Shown in pieces: positions 17,163 to 25,392 of a stretch of 64,000 nucleotides of DNA. Numbering within the stretch: position 1 is the stretch's first letter; the number at the start of each line of letters is the position of its first letter. The notes beneath the pieces are model-generated. The model was not told the DNA's origin. It ran no database searches and saw only the letters and a program-made list of their open reading frames with translations. Origin of the DNA: Melioribacter roseus P3M-2 (GTDB lineage Bacteria > Bacteroidota > Ignavibacteria > Ignavibacteriales > Melioribacteraceae). A program made the position numbers and the translations under genes. The stretch spans positions 1,922,001 through 1,986,000 of the forward strand of contig NC_018178.1 in assembly GCF_000279145.1 (NCBI RefSeq), given 5' to 3'.

Positions 17163-17231
17163 ATAGAGCCTCATTTCGTTTGTAGATAAATATATAAAAA
17201 GATGTTAATATATTAAAACATAATCGGGGCA

Positions 17232-17870
17232 TTATTCGATTGTAGAGCAGATGCTGTCGGGCGTATCTCTGTAATAGATATACGTCGGATAATCGACTTT
17301 CAGGATTTTGTATCTTCCTGCGGCTCTTTCATAGAAGTCGGAATCGTCGCTGTATTTAAGATTTCTGAAACCATTGAGCTCGAGAAAGATCTTTTTTTTA
17401 CCTACGAATGTGCACCCCACAACGCATTCCTTTATATGTATAAGTCTGTTGAGGTCGTTTTTGTCTTTTACAAAAGGAGCCCCGACTACTTCGACTCCGC
17501 CGTGGATTAAATCGATATCGGGATTTTCCGAGAGTAATTTCATTCGCAGTTCCAGATGCTCCGGTTTGTATTCGTCGTCGCTTCCGATAAATGTCAGATA
17601 TTTCCCCGCTGCGGCTAAAATTCCTGCGTTCAATGTGAGAGGGGGTCGCCTGTTGGAGTGTCTCATATAACGAATATTGTCATATCGGGTTAAATACGGA
17701 TCGATAATCTCGAATGAATTGTCCGTGCTGCCGTCGTCTACAATTATCAGCTCCCATTTATCGTACGTCTGGTTTATTACGGAATCTATTGCTCTCGACA
17801 ACAGATTTTTTCTGTTGTATGTAGGTAGAATTATTGAAACCTCGGGCGAGTAGTCCTTGTAAACTTGCAT
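17232..17870 (-). CDS. Family 2 glycosyltransferase
   Basis: The 212-residue GT-A enzyme begins with VSIILPTYNRKNLLSRAIDS and has the nucleotide-binding VDDGSTD and the second acidic motif FIGSDDEY, as in GT2 enzymes. It lacks transmembrane helices and is at the short end for the family, so it probably contains only the catalytic core. It would transfer a sugar from a nucleotide-sugar donor to a surface glycan or lipid; donor and acceptor cannot be told. It is 69 bases ahead of the DUF362 gene on the same strand and may share transcription. A TATATTTG box lies about 20 bases upstream of the ATG. Confidence 0.88.
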   Translation of the reverse strand: MQVYKDYSPEVSIILPTYNRKNLLSRAIDSVINQTYDKWELIIVDDGSTDNSFEIIDPYLTRYDNIRYMRHSNRRPPLTLNAGILAAAGKYLTFIGSDDEYKPEHLELRMKLLSENPDIDLIHGGVEVVGAPFVKDKNDLNRLIHIKECVVGCTFVGKKKIFLELNGFRNLKYSDDSDFYERAAGRYKILKVDYPTYIYYRDTPDSICSTIE

Positions 17871-17890
17871 AAGAACCTGCGCTTTTTGTC

Positions 17891-17898
17891 CAAATATA
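17891..17898 (-). promoter_or_regulatory. TATATTTG -7 box for the minus-strand GT2 gene
   Basis: Read on the minus strand the bases are TATATTTG, a perfect TAnnTTTG match 20 bases before the GT2 start. A TTTG -33 box is not evident in the AT-rich spacer, so transcription would start only about a dozen bases before the ATG. Confidence 0.45.
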
Positions 17899-17962
17899 GT
17901 TTTTTATTATATGAATTTTTAATTAATTTGGCATATTATTTTCAGATAATCACTTTATAAAG

Positions 17963-18199
17963 ATGAGCTATAGGGAACAGAAAAAATATTTCGAAATATT
18001 AAAAAGGTACGAGCGGAAATTCGATCCCCGGGAAAGAGAAGACTACAAAATGCTCCTCAAACGACATAAAGACGATGAGGATCTCGACAAACTTTCCTTT
18101 GAACGGCTCGAAAATCTTTACATAAAATATCACGTTAACAGAGAAAAAGTAAATCTTGACCATCTTTTTAAAAAACCGGAAGATAAATCGGACGAATAA
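17963..18199 (+). CDS. Small charged coiled-coil hypothetical protein (78 aa)
   Basis: The 78-residue product is very rich in Lys, Glu, Asp, Arg and Tyr, and looks wholly helical (REQKKYFEILKRYERKF, REREDYKMLLKRHKDDEDL). There is no signal peptide or membrane segment. It is read in the direction of the DUF2723 gene, which starts 26 bases after its stop, so cotranscription is likely. I do not recognise the family; it may be an RNA- or protein-binding accessory. Confidence 0.6.
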   Translation: MSYREQKKYFEILKRYERKFDPREREDYKMLLKRHKDDEDLDKLSFERLENLYIKYHVNREKVNLDHLFKKPEDKSDE

Positions 18200-18225
18200 T
18201 CAAGAAAAAAATTAATATCGGTGGA

Positions 18226-21111
18226 ATGATGAATTATAAACTACTCAACAGAATATTTGCAGGAATTGTATTTGCAGTCAGTTTAATTGTTTTTCTAATT
18301 ACGGTGCAGCCGTCTGTTTCGTTCTGGGATTGCGGCGAATTTATTGCCTCGTCTTACGCATTGCAGGTGCCGCATCCTCCGGGAACGCCTTTCTTCTTAA
18401 TCGTAGGCAGACTCTTTTCGATGATCCCTTTCGCCGAAAATATCGGTTTAAGAGTAAATTTGATATCGGTCTTCTCGAGCGCTTTTACGGTAATGTTCCT
18501 CTATTTAATTGCCGTAATGCTTATTAAAAGTTACAGAAAAAAAGAACCGGAAAATCTGTTCGACGCTTTAACGGTTTATATTCCGGCGGCTATAGGAGCC
18601 CTTTCGTTGAGTTTCAGCGATACTTTCTGGTTTAATGCCGTAGAAGCCGAAGTATACGCTTTTTCTACATTTTTTATAGCTTTCGTCATATGGTTGATGA
18701 TGGAATGGAACGAAAAAGCCGATCAGCCCGATAACGAAAAATATCTTCTTCTGATAGCGTACTTGATCGGTTTGTCTACCGGCGTTCATCTTATGGCTGT
18801 CCTTGCCATTGTGCCGATTGTTATGGTCGTAGTCTTCAGAAAATATATTGACGACGAAGAAACTCTCAAAAAGACTGCTATCATATTCGTTATCCATGCC
18901 GCCGTTGTGCTGATAGTAGCCGCATTGATGTGGGCTGCTCAAACTTCGTCTACTCCGCCGACTCCGGATGAATACAAAGATATCGACAAACGTTTTATCG
19001 TCGTGCTGGGAGCCATTTCCGTTTTGATAATGGCGGCTTTATATAAAAAGATCTTTACGAAAAATTCCTTCTATATCCCGATGATTCTCGGCGGCATAAC
19101 TCTGGTTGTAGTTTATCCCGGATTGGTAAAATATGTGCCCAAGTTGATCTCTGTTACTGCGGACAACGATTACGTTATGGACATAATTGTTTCGATATTG
19201 CTTTTTGCCGCTGTCGGTTATGGCGTTCATTGGACCGCAAAGAATAATAAGCCGACTCTCAATTTAGTATCGAAAGCATTCTTACTGGGACTGGTTGGAA
19301 TCACGACATACGCAATGATAATTATACGCGCCAACGAAGAACCGCCGATTAACATGAATTCCCCGAAGACGTTTACGGAGCTCGAATCGTATTTGAATCG
19401 CGAGCAGTACGGCGATTTCCCGACTTTTAAGAGAAGATTTTCCAACGAACCGCATCAGATGGGAATCTATACGAATTATTCGAGCGACCTCGATTTTCTG
19501 TGGCGTTATCAAATGGATCACATGTTCAACAGATACTTGTTCTGGAATTACATAGGTCGCGTTTCCACTTACCAGGACAGCGGAGTCGACTGGTCGGATA
19601 TGTACGGAATTCCGTTCTTTATCGGATTGTTCGGACTTTTCTATCATTTCAGGCGCGATTGGAAAATGGCTTCGGTCTTTTTAGTTATGTTTATTTTCCT
19701 CGGATATTTGACCGCTTTTTATCAAAACCAACAACAGCCTCAGCCGCGCGAACGCGATTATTTCTATGTGGGAGCCTTTTTCGTCTACTCGATATGGATT
19801 GCGCTCGGTATGAGAGGCATTATAGAGTTGATGATTGAAAAGTTCGATAAAATTAAAAATCTGAAACCGGCGCTGGGGCTTGTAATGGCAGCTGGCATTA
19901 TTGTAGTCCCCGTCAATATGTTTCATGCAAATTATTTCGAACACGACCGTTCGCGCAATTATGTTCCGTGGGACTACGCTTATAATTTATTGCAGAGCGC
20001 CGCTCCAAACGCAATTTTATTTACCAACGGAGATAACGATACGTTCCCGTTGTGGTATCTGCAGGATGTGGAAGGCGTAAGAAGAGACGTGAGAATAGCA
20101 AATTTGAGCCTTCTTAATACTCCGTGGTATATTAAACAGTTGAAAAACACTTCGCCGTACGGAGCCGAAAAAGTCGCCATGAGCCTTTCCGACAGAGACA
20201 TCGACAATCTTACCGTCCAGAGATGGGAACCCGTGGAGATGTCGATTCCCGTTCCGCCGGATGTGATTAAAGAATTCGGCGTTAAAGACAGCGCTATTAT
20301 TAAGACCGGAAAACTTACATGGCTAATGAAAAATCCGGTGCAATACGGCAACGTTAAAGCGATTCGTACTCAGGATCTGGTAGTCCTCGACATTATTATG
20401 CAAAGCAAATGGAAAAGACCCGTTTACTTTGCCGTAACTTGCTCGGACGACAGTAAATTGGGACTCGACGAGTACTTGCGTATGGAAGGGATGGCTCTGC
20501 GCCTTGTGCCCGATAAATCGGACGCAGGCTCAATTGAATATATTAATGAACCGGTTATGCGTAAACAATTGTTCGACGAGCCCGAAGGTTTCTCGAGAGA
20601 TTACCGTCCCGGATTTAAGTTCCGGGGTCTGAACGACTCGACAATCTTTTTTGACGAAAACCACGAACGGTTGATTCAGAATTATCGCAATACGTTTATG
20701 AGACTCGCAGTTCATTATCTCTACAGCCTGAAAGACAGCGCGCGTACGGTGGAAACCCTTGACCTGATGGAACAAAAAATACCCCGAAGTATCGTAAGGG
20801 TGGATAACAGAATTCTTCACGACATCGCTCGTCTTTACTATGCCGCAGGCGCATACGACAAGTATAAAGAAATTGCCAAAGAGGTAACCGAAACCGCTAA
20901 ATTGCAATTGAAAAACAATCCGCGGGATTATTCGAGCTGGAATAATCCGTACGATATATTATTGACGCATTACGAAAATCTCAAAATGTATAAAGAAGCC
21001 GTCGAAGTTCTTAATCAATTATCAATGTACCTGCCGTACGACGAATCCGTCAAACAATTGCTCAACAGGTACAGACGGCTCGCCGGCGTCGATACGCTTG
21101 AAGTTAAATAA
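18226..21111 (+). CDS. DUF2723 integral membrane glycosyltransferase-like protein
   Basis: The 961-residue protein has an N-terminal DUF2723 module with FWDCGEFIASSYALQVPHPP, where DCGEF is the diagnostic acidic motif also seen in GT-C/PMT-like glycosyltransferases. About ten transmembrane helices follow, including an interrupted block with YQNQQQPQPRERDYFYVG, then a soluble C-terminal half with FTNGDNDTFPLWYLQD and TPR-like helices. By analogy with PMT enzymes it may move a sugar from a lipid carrier to a periplasmic acceptor; the activity is not proved. Start may be ATG 18226 or 18229. A clear terminator follows at 21142. Confidence 0.87.
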   Translation: MMNYKLLNRIFAGIVFAVSLIVFLITVQPSVSFWDCGEFIASSYALQVPHPPGTPFFLIVGRLFSMIPFAENIGLRVNLISVFSSAFTVMFLYLIAVMLIKSYRKKEPENLFDALTVYIPAAIGALSLSFSDTFWFNAVEAEVYAFSTFFIAFVIWLMMEWNEKADQPDNEKYLLLIAYLIGLSTGVHLMAVLAIVPIVMVVVFRKYIDDEETLKKTAIIFVIHAAVVLIVAALMWAAQTSSTPPTPDEYKDIDKRFIVVLGAISVLIMAALYKKIFTKNSFYIPMILGGITLVVVYPGLVKYVPKLISVTADNDYVMDIIVSILLFAAVGYGVHWTAKNNKPTLNLVSKAFLLGLVGITTYAMIIIRANEEPPINMNSPKTFTELESYLNREQYGDFPTFKRRFSNEPHQMGIYTNYSSDLDFLWRYQMDHMFNRYLFWNYIGRVSTYQDSGVDWSDMYGIPFFIGLFGLFYHFRRDWKMASVFLVMFIFLGYLTAFYQNQQQPQPRERDYFYVGAFFVYSIWIALGMRGIIELMIEKFDKIKNLKPALGLVMAAGIIVVPVNMFHANYFEHDRSRNYVPWDYAYNLLQSAAPNAILFTNGDNDTFPLWYLQDVEGVRRDVRIANLSLLNTPWYIKQLKNTSPYGAEKVAMSLSDRDIDNLTVQRWEPVEMSIPVPPDVIKEFGVKDSAIIKTGKLTWLMKNPVQYGNVKAIRTQDLVVLDIIMQSKWKRPVYFAVTCSDDSKLGLDEYLRMEGMALRLVPDKSDAGSIEYINEPVMRKQLFDEPEGFSRDYRPGFKFRGLNDSTIFFDENHERLIQNYRNTFMRLAVHYLYSLKDSARTVETLDLMEQKIPRSIVRVDNRILHDIARLYYAAGAYDKYKEIAKEVTETAKLQLKNNPRDYSSWNNPYDILLTHYENLKMYKEAVEVLNQLSMYLPYDESVKQLLNRYRRLAGVDTLEVK

Positions 21112-21141
21112 GGTCTTTGCTATTATCTGATTTGTCATCAT

Positions 21142-21175
21142 AAGAGTCCGCCGAGTTGCGGACTCTTCACTTTTT
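21142..21175 (+). terminator. Rho-independent terminator after the DUF2723 gene
   Basis: AAGAGTCCGC pairs perfectly with GCGGACTCTT across a 6-base loop and is followed by CAC then five T. It lies 30 bases after the DUF2723 stop. Confidence 0.85.
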
Positions 21176-21193
21176 AAGAATAAAAGTAAGAAC

Positions 21194-22261
21194 ATGAAAA
21201 TTTTGGTTATTGCCTTATCGGGAATAGGCGATGCATTGATGTTTACTCCCGCGCTTTCGGCTCTGAAGAAAGTCTGTCCCGATTCCGAAATTGACAGCCT
21301 TGTTATGTACAAAGGAGTGTCGGATATTTATCAGAACCTGGATGAAATATCGGAGGTTATATATTGGGACTTTCTCAACCGATCGAAAATCGAGTCGCTT
21401 TCTTTTGTTATGGGACTGAGAGGGAAATACGATATATCGATTAACGTCTATCCTTCCAACAGAAAAGAATACAATTTTATTAATTTTTTAATCGGAGCCC
21501 GTAAAAGAGCCGCCGTTAAATATCTCCGTAAGGATTTTGTTAATCTCGGCTTTTTGAACAACGTGAGGATAGAAGAAAACGACTCGCTTCATAACGTGGA
21601 AGAAAATGTTAAATTGATTGAAATGGTAAGCGGCGGTCGATTTGATAATATTGATGGATTGATATTAAATCTGACGGACGACGATAAAAAATACGCGCAA
21701 AATTTTTTGAGGGAGCATAAAATACGTGAAGATGAAACGATAATTGGTTTTCATCCCGGCTGCTCCACATTGAAAAATCATGCTAACAGAAGATGGAGTC
21801 CGGAAAAATTCGCTCGGCTGGCAAAAGAGTTTATCTATAAACGGAAAGCGCGCGTTTTGATTTTCGGCGGGCCCGAAGAACGCGAATTAAAAGAAGAAAT
21901 AATCAAACATTCGGGGAACGAAAATATAATTGCGGTTGAAACCGATTCGTTAATACACACGGCTGCTGTAATGAAAAGATGCAATCTGTTTGTTACCAAC
22001 GACTCGAGCCTGATGCACGTGGCTTCGGCTCTCCAATTGAAAGTAGTCGCGCTGATCGGTCCCACAAATCCGAATTATATTCGTCCCTGGAAAACTGAAC
22101 ATCGAATTGCTTCGCTCAATTTGGAATGCTCGCCCTGTTTTTATTACTCGCCCAAACCGCTTTCTTGCGGCAGGAATGACGTCAAGTTCAAGTGTATCAA
22201 AGAATTACCGGTCGAACTGGTTTATAAACTTTCGGAAGAATTACTCCGTTCCGGAAAGTGA
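21194..22261 (+). CDS. Family 9 glycosyltransferase (heptosyltransferase-like)
   Basis: The 355-residue GT-B protein shows the GT9 signatures: an N-terminal ILVIALSGIGDALMFTPAL, HPGCSTLKN-like donor site and the C-terminal FVTNDSSLMHVASAL with VALIGPTNP. Such enzymes add ADP-heptose or related sugars in LPS core assembly at the cytoplasmic face. HldD, which makes the ADP-heptose precursor, is encoded elsewhere in this window (39742-40716), which supports a heptose-containing core. Its last 21 bases overlap the convergent LOG-family gene. Confidence 0.9.
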   Translation: MKILVIALSGIGDALMFTPALSALKKVCPDSEIDSLVMYKGVSDIYQNLDEISEVIYWDFLNRSKIESLSFVMGLRGKYDISINVYPSNRKEYNFINFLIGARKRAAVKYLRKDFVNLGFLNNVRIEENDSLHNVEENVKLIEMVSGGRFDNIDGLILNLTDDDKKYAQNFLREHKIREDETIIGFHPGCSTLKNHANRRWSPEKFARLAKEFIYKRKARVLIFGGPEERELKEEIIKHSGNENIIAVETDSLIHTAAVMKRCNLFVTNDSSLMHVASALQLKVVALIGPTNPNYIRPWKTEHRIASLNLECSPCFYYSPKPLSCGRNDVKFKCIKELPVELVYKLSEELLRSGK

Positions 22262-22780
22262 ATTTATTATATAACCGGCGCACTTTTCGATATCGGAAAA
22301 GCATTTTATCAATCCGGTTTCCCTCTTCTCCTTTTTAATCTGAGATTCCATAAAATTAACAATCTCAGTCCACATTTGTCCGTGGCATGCAACCGGTTTC
22401 TTGGGCATCATTTTTTTATTCATAAATTCCCATACAATGGCTAATTCCACCAAGGTCCCGGTTCCGCCCTGTAATATTACATAAGCTTCTCCGATATTAA
22501 TTAGATTCTCGAGCCTATCGAACAGAGTATGGCATTTTATTTCTTTAGTCAGATATTTGCTCGGAACGGAATTATAAATGTCGAGCGTAACTCCCACGGC
22601 TTTGGCGCCGGCTTCGCTCGCTCCTTTCGAAACGGCATCCATAATTCCCTGATATCCGCCCGTGCAAACATTCAAGCCGGATTGTGCAAGCAGCGTTCCG
22701 AGCAGGTAAGCGGTTTCGTATTCTTCTTCTCCGGGTTTGGGAACCGAACTTCCGAAAACGGTTACAAATTTATTTTTCAT
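22241..22780 (-). CDS. LOG-family (TIGR00730-like) Rossmann protein
   Basis: The 179-residue protein has VFGSSVPKPG, GLNVCTGGYQGIMDAVSKGA and LQGGTGTLVEL, the pattern of LOG-family proteins (cytokinin riboside 5'-monophosphate phosphoribohydrolase or YgdH-like nucleotide hydrolases). The usual PGGxGTxxE is here QGGTGTLVE, with Pro replaced by Gln. It would cleave a nucleoside monophosphate to base and ribose phosphate, but the substrate is unknown. It is the last gene of a minus-strand set (YjbQ, S1/P1 nuclease, LOG); its ATG overlaps the stop of the nuclease gene by four bases. Confidence 0.85.
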   Translation of the reverse strand: MKNKFVTVFGSSVPKPGEEEYETAYLLGTLLAQSGLNVCTGGYQGIMDAVSKGASEAGAKAVGVTLDIYNSVPSKYLTKEIKCHTLFDRLENLINIGEAYVILQGGTGTLVELAIVWEFMNKKMMPKKPVACHGQMWTEIVNFMESQIKKEKRETGLIKCFSDIEKCAGYIINSLSGTE

Positions 22781-23607
22781 AACGAACTCAAATCAGGTTT
22801 TCCGGCTTTGATCCATGCGGTATAAATCATATTTGCCAGCATTGAAGAGGCTTGATTTATTTTTTCGACGGTTAAATGACGTGTTCTGAACCAGAGGAGT
22901 TCGTAATACTTATCCTCGTCGTTTTGGCTGAATTTTGTCGCATTTATGTCGGCGCTTAATATAATGTCAACTTCGAAATTCGATTCCGAAATATAGTCGA
23001 AAATTATATCCGTAAGAGGAGTTTTTAATTCATGTACTTTTTCAATATTCAGTCCGGCTTCAATTTCATCGAGATAACGGTTGAACATCTCGATTTCATA
23101 CCTGAAGTGAATTCCCTTCTGGTTTGTTAGTTGTCCGTTATAGTTCAACGTGGCATGAAGTGGTTGATGACCGTCCCCCACATAATGAGCCAGGTCGGAG
23201 GCATATAATAAAATTTTATCCCGGTCTTTCGCCTTGAATGCCTCCGCAAGCTTGTCGAACGTTTCTGAAGTAGCCCATGGAAGCAGTCCCATTTTGGTAA
23301 CAATGCTGTCGCCGTAGATTGCAATTAATGTTTCTTTCGACTTTATCATATTTCCGTTCAAGAATTCGCCGTAGAAGTCGATGTCGATAAAATGTCTGAC
23401 AGGCTCGTCAGGATCGTCTTTTTTTCTGTAGTCCGGATCCACGGAATGCTCGATAATGTAATTCACTGCGTATTTCGATAGACCGATTTCCGGAGCGATA
23501 AGATTCATAGCGTGCGCGGCAATTAATTTGTGTCCTTCATTTCCCCAGGCAAAATTTAGAAGAAACGGTAGGAAAAAGAGAGTCAGTAGAAACTTTGGTT
23601 TTATCAT
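22777..23607 (-). CDS. Secreted S1/P1-type zinc nuclease
   Basis: The 276-residue protein has a signal peptide ending in NFAWGNEGHKLI. In S1/P1 nucleases the mature N-terminal Trp is itself a zinc ligand, and here W-G-x-x-G-H fits. Further candidate ligands are in RHFIDIDFYGE, LAHYVGDGHQPLHA and GIHFRYEIEMF. It probably degrades single-stranded nucleic acid or 3'-nucleotides in the periplasm or outside for phosphate or purine scavenging. It sits one base behind YjbQ and overlaps the LOG gene, so the three form an operon. Confidence 0.88.
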   Translation of the reverse strand: MIKPKFLLTLFFLPFLLNFAWGNEGHKLIAAHAMNLIAPEIGLSKYAVNYIIEHSVDPDYRKKDDPDEPVRHFIDIDFYGEFLNGNMIKSKETLIAIYGDSIVTKMGLLPWATSETFDKLAEAFKAKDRDKILLYASDLAHYVGDGHQPLHATLNYNGQLTNQKGIHFRYEIEMFNRYLDEIEAGLNIEKVHELKTPLTDIIFDYISESNFEVDIILSADINATKFSQNDEDKYYELLWFRTRHLTVEKINQASSMLANMIYTAWIKAGKPDLSSL

Positions 23608-23608
23608 T

Positions 23609-24028
23609 TTATTGTCCTATAAATTGTGTGATTATGTTTCTCCGGCGCGGTCTGTTATCGAAGTCGATTAGTACGATTTGTTGCCAGGTTCCAAGCAATA
23701 ATTTCGAATTCGTAAAAGGGACGGTTATTGAATTACCCTGCAAAGAGGCTCTCACGTGAGCGTATCCGTTGGCGTCGTGCCAGGTGTCGTCGTGGTGATA
23801 ACGCTTGCCGGAAGGAGCAATCTTTTCGAAAAATTCAGGGTAGTCTTTTAATAAACCGGGTTCGAATTCAATCGTCGTGATTCCCGCAGTTGATCCGGGA
23901 GCAAAAACCAGTACGTTGCCTTCTTTGAAACCCGTTTCGATCAATTTGTCGTTTACTTCGCCGGTTATGTCGATTATATCGTTGTTTCCCCTTGTGTTTA
24001 CCGTAAAACTCAATGTTTTAATATCCAT
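23609..24028 (-). CDS. YjbQ/UPF0047 family protein
   Basis: The 139-residue protein matches the YjbQ family over full length. It has the family region TAGITTIEFEPGL, the His-rich YHHDDTWHDANGYAHVRASL and the ending GTWQQIVLIDFDNRPRRR. Members show weak thiamine-phosphate synthase activity in vitro, but the true role is uncertain. It is the first gene of the minus-strand YjbQ/S1-P1/LOG operon and is divergent from ornithine aminotransferase. Confidence 0.92.
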   Translation of the reverse strand: MDIKTLSFTVNTRGNNDIIDITGEVNDKLIETGFKEGNVLVFAPGSTAGITTIEFEPGLLKDYPEFFEKIAPSGKRYHHDDTWHDANGYAHVRASLQGNSITVPFTNSKLLLGTWQQIVLIDFDNRPRRRNIITQFIGQ

Positions 24029-24150
24029 TCCTTTACCTCAATCTCAAATTAATAGACAAAAATTAAGAATTTTTGGTGAAATCATCATTCGGAAGTGAAA
24101 AACAATTTTAATAATTTAGAGCTACAAATAAAAATAAAAGAGGAATTTCT

Positions 24151-25353
24151 ATGACAACAAAAGAATTTATTGAATTGGAAGAAAGGTACGGGGCGCATAA
24201 TTACCATCCGCTCGACGTGGTTATCGAAAGAGCGGAGGGTTGTTGGGTGTATGACGTTGAGGGGAATAAATATCTCGATTGTCTTGCCGCATACTCCGCC
24301 GTTAACCAGGGTCATTGTCATCCCAGAATAGTAAACGCCCTCAAAAACCAGGCGGAAAAAGTTACATTGACTTCGCGCGCATTCCGTAACGATCAACTCC
24401 CGCTGCTTTATAAAGAGCTGAGCGAGCTGACCGGATACGAAATATCGTTGCCGATGAATTCCGGAGCCGAAGCGGTCGAAACGGCGTTGAAAGCGGCAAG
24501 AAAATGGGGCTATAAAGTTAAAGGCGTGCCGGAAAATAAAGCGGAAATTATTGCGTGCAAAAATAATTTTGCCGGCAGAACCATTACAATCATCAGCTTT
24601 TCGACCGAAGAACAATACCGCGACGGTTTCGGTCCGTTTACTCCGGGATTTAAAATCGTCGAGTACGGCAATGCCGAAGAATTGGAAAAAGCCATTACCG
24701 AAAATACGGTAGCCTTTATTGTCGAACCTGTCCAGGGAGAAGGCGGCATTATTGTTCCGCCGGAAGGCTATCTGAAGAAAGCTTATGATATTTGTAAAAA
24801 GAATAATGTTCTATTCATAACCGACGAAATCCAGTCGGGACTGGGAAGAACGGGCAAATTATTTGCATTCGAACATGAAGGCGTTCGACCCGACGTGGTT
24901 ATTATTGGGAAAGCCTTATCGGGCGGATGCTATCCCGTTTCTGCCGTCCTGTCGGATAGGGAGGTTCTCGGCGTTTTCAAACCGGGCGACCACGGTTCGA
25001 CTTTCGGCGGGAATCCGCTCGGAGCCGCAGTCGCAAGGGAATCGCTCAAAGTGTTGATTGAAGAAAAATTGATAGAAAATTCGGCTGAACTCGGAAAATA
25101 CTTTATCGACAAATTAAGAGCCATCGAATCGCCTCATGTTAAAGAAGTACGAGGTAAGGGTCTGTTTATCGGCGTCGAGCTAAAACCGGAAGCGGGAGGC
25201 GCTCGAAGGTTCTGCGAAGCTCTGATGAAAAGGGGAATACTCTGTAAAGAAACTCACGAAAATGTTATTCGTTTTGCCCCTCCTTTGGTAATAAAGAAAG
25301 AGGAAATTGACTGGGCGTTAACTCATATCGAAGAAACTCTCAAGATGGCATAA
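24151..25353 (+). CDS. rocD: Ornithine--oxo-acid aminotransferase
   Basis: The 400-residue class III PLP aminotransferase begins FIELEERYGAHNYHPLDVV, the typical ornithine aminotransferase N-terminus. PLP-binding Lys254 is in IIGKALSGGCYPVSA; the pyridine Asp is in ITDEIQSGLGRTGK. It converts ornithine and 2-oxoglutarate to glutamate semialdehyde and glutamate, linking arginine and proline metabolism. A ribosome site AAGAGGAA precedes the ATG. It is a single transcription unit, divergent from YjbQ, ending at a shared terminator. Confidence 0.95.
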   Translation: MTTKEFIELEERYGAHNYHPLDVVIERAEGCWVYDVEGNKYLDCLAAYSAVNQGHCHPRIVNALKNQAEKVTLTSRAFRNDQLPLLYKELSELTGYEISLPMNSGAEAVETALKAARKWGYKVKGVPENKAEIIACKNNFAGRTITIISFSTEEQYRDGFGPFTPGFKIVEYGNAEELEKAITENTVAFIVEPVQGEGGIIVPPEGYLKKAYDICKKNNVLFITDEIQSGLGRTGKLFAFEHEGVRPDVVIIGKALSGGCYPVSAVLSDREVLGVFKPGDHGSTFGGNPLGAAVARESLKVLIEEKLIENSAELGKYFIDKLRAIESPHVKEVRGKGLFIGVELKPEAGGARRFCEALMKRGILCKETHENVIRFAPPLVIKKEEIDWALTHIEETLKMA

Positions 25354-25360
25354 AAAAATC

Positions 25361-25391
25361 TGAAGGCTGCGCAGGACGGGCGCAGCCTTCA
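25361..25391. terminator. Bidirectional terminator between rocD and the histidine kinase
   Basis: TGAAGGCTGCG pairs with CGCAGCCTTCA (11 bp, 9-base loop). Read on the minus strand it is followed by a run of seven T, giving a strong terminator for the kinase; on the plus strand it is followed by AT-rich sequence and could also stop rocD. Confidence 0.85.
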
Positions 25392-25392
25392 A

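Noticed and set aside
24029-24150. Possible promoter motifs between yjbQ and rocD
   Set aside because: Several CAAA/TTTG words exist, but none has the TAnn-TTTG spacing, so I do not call a promoter.
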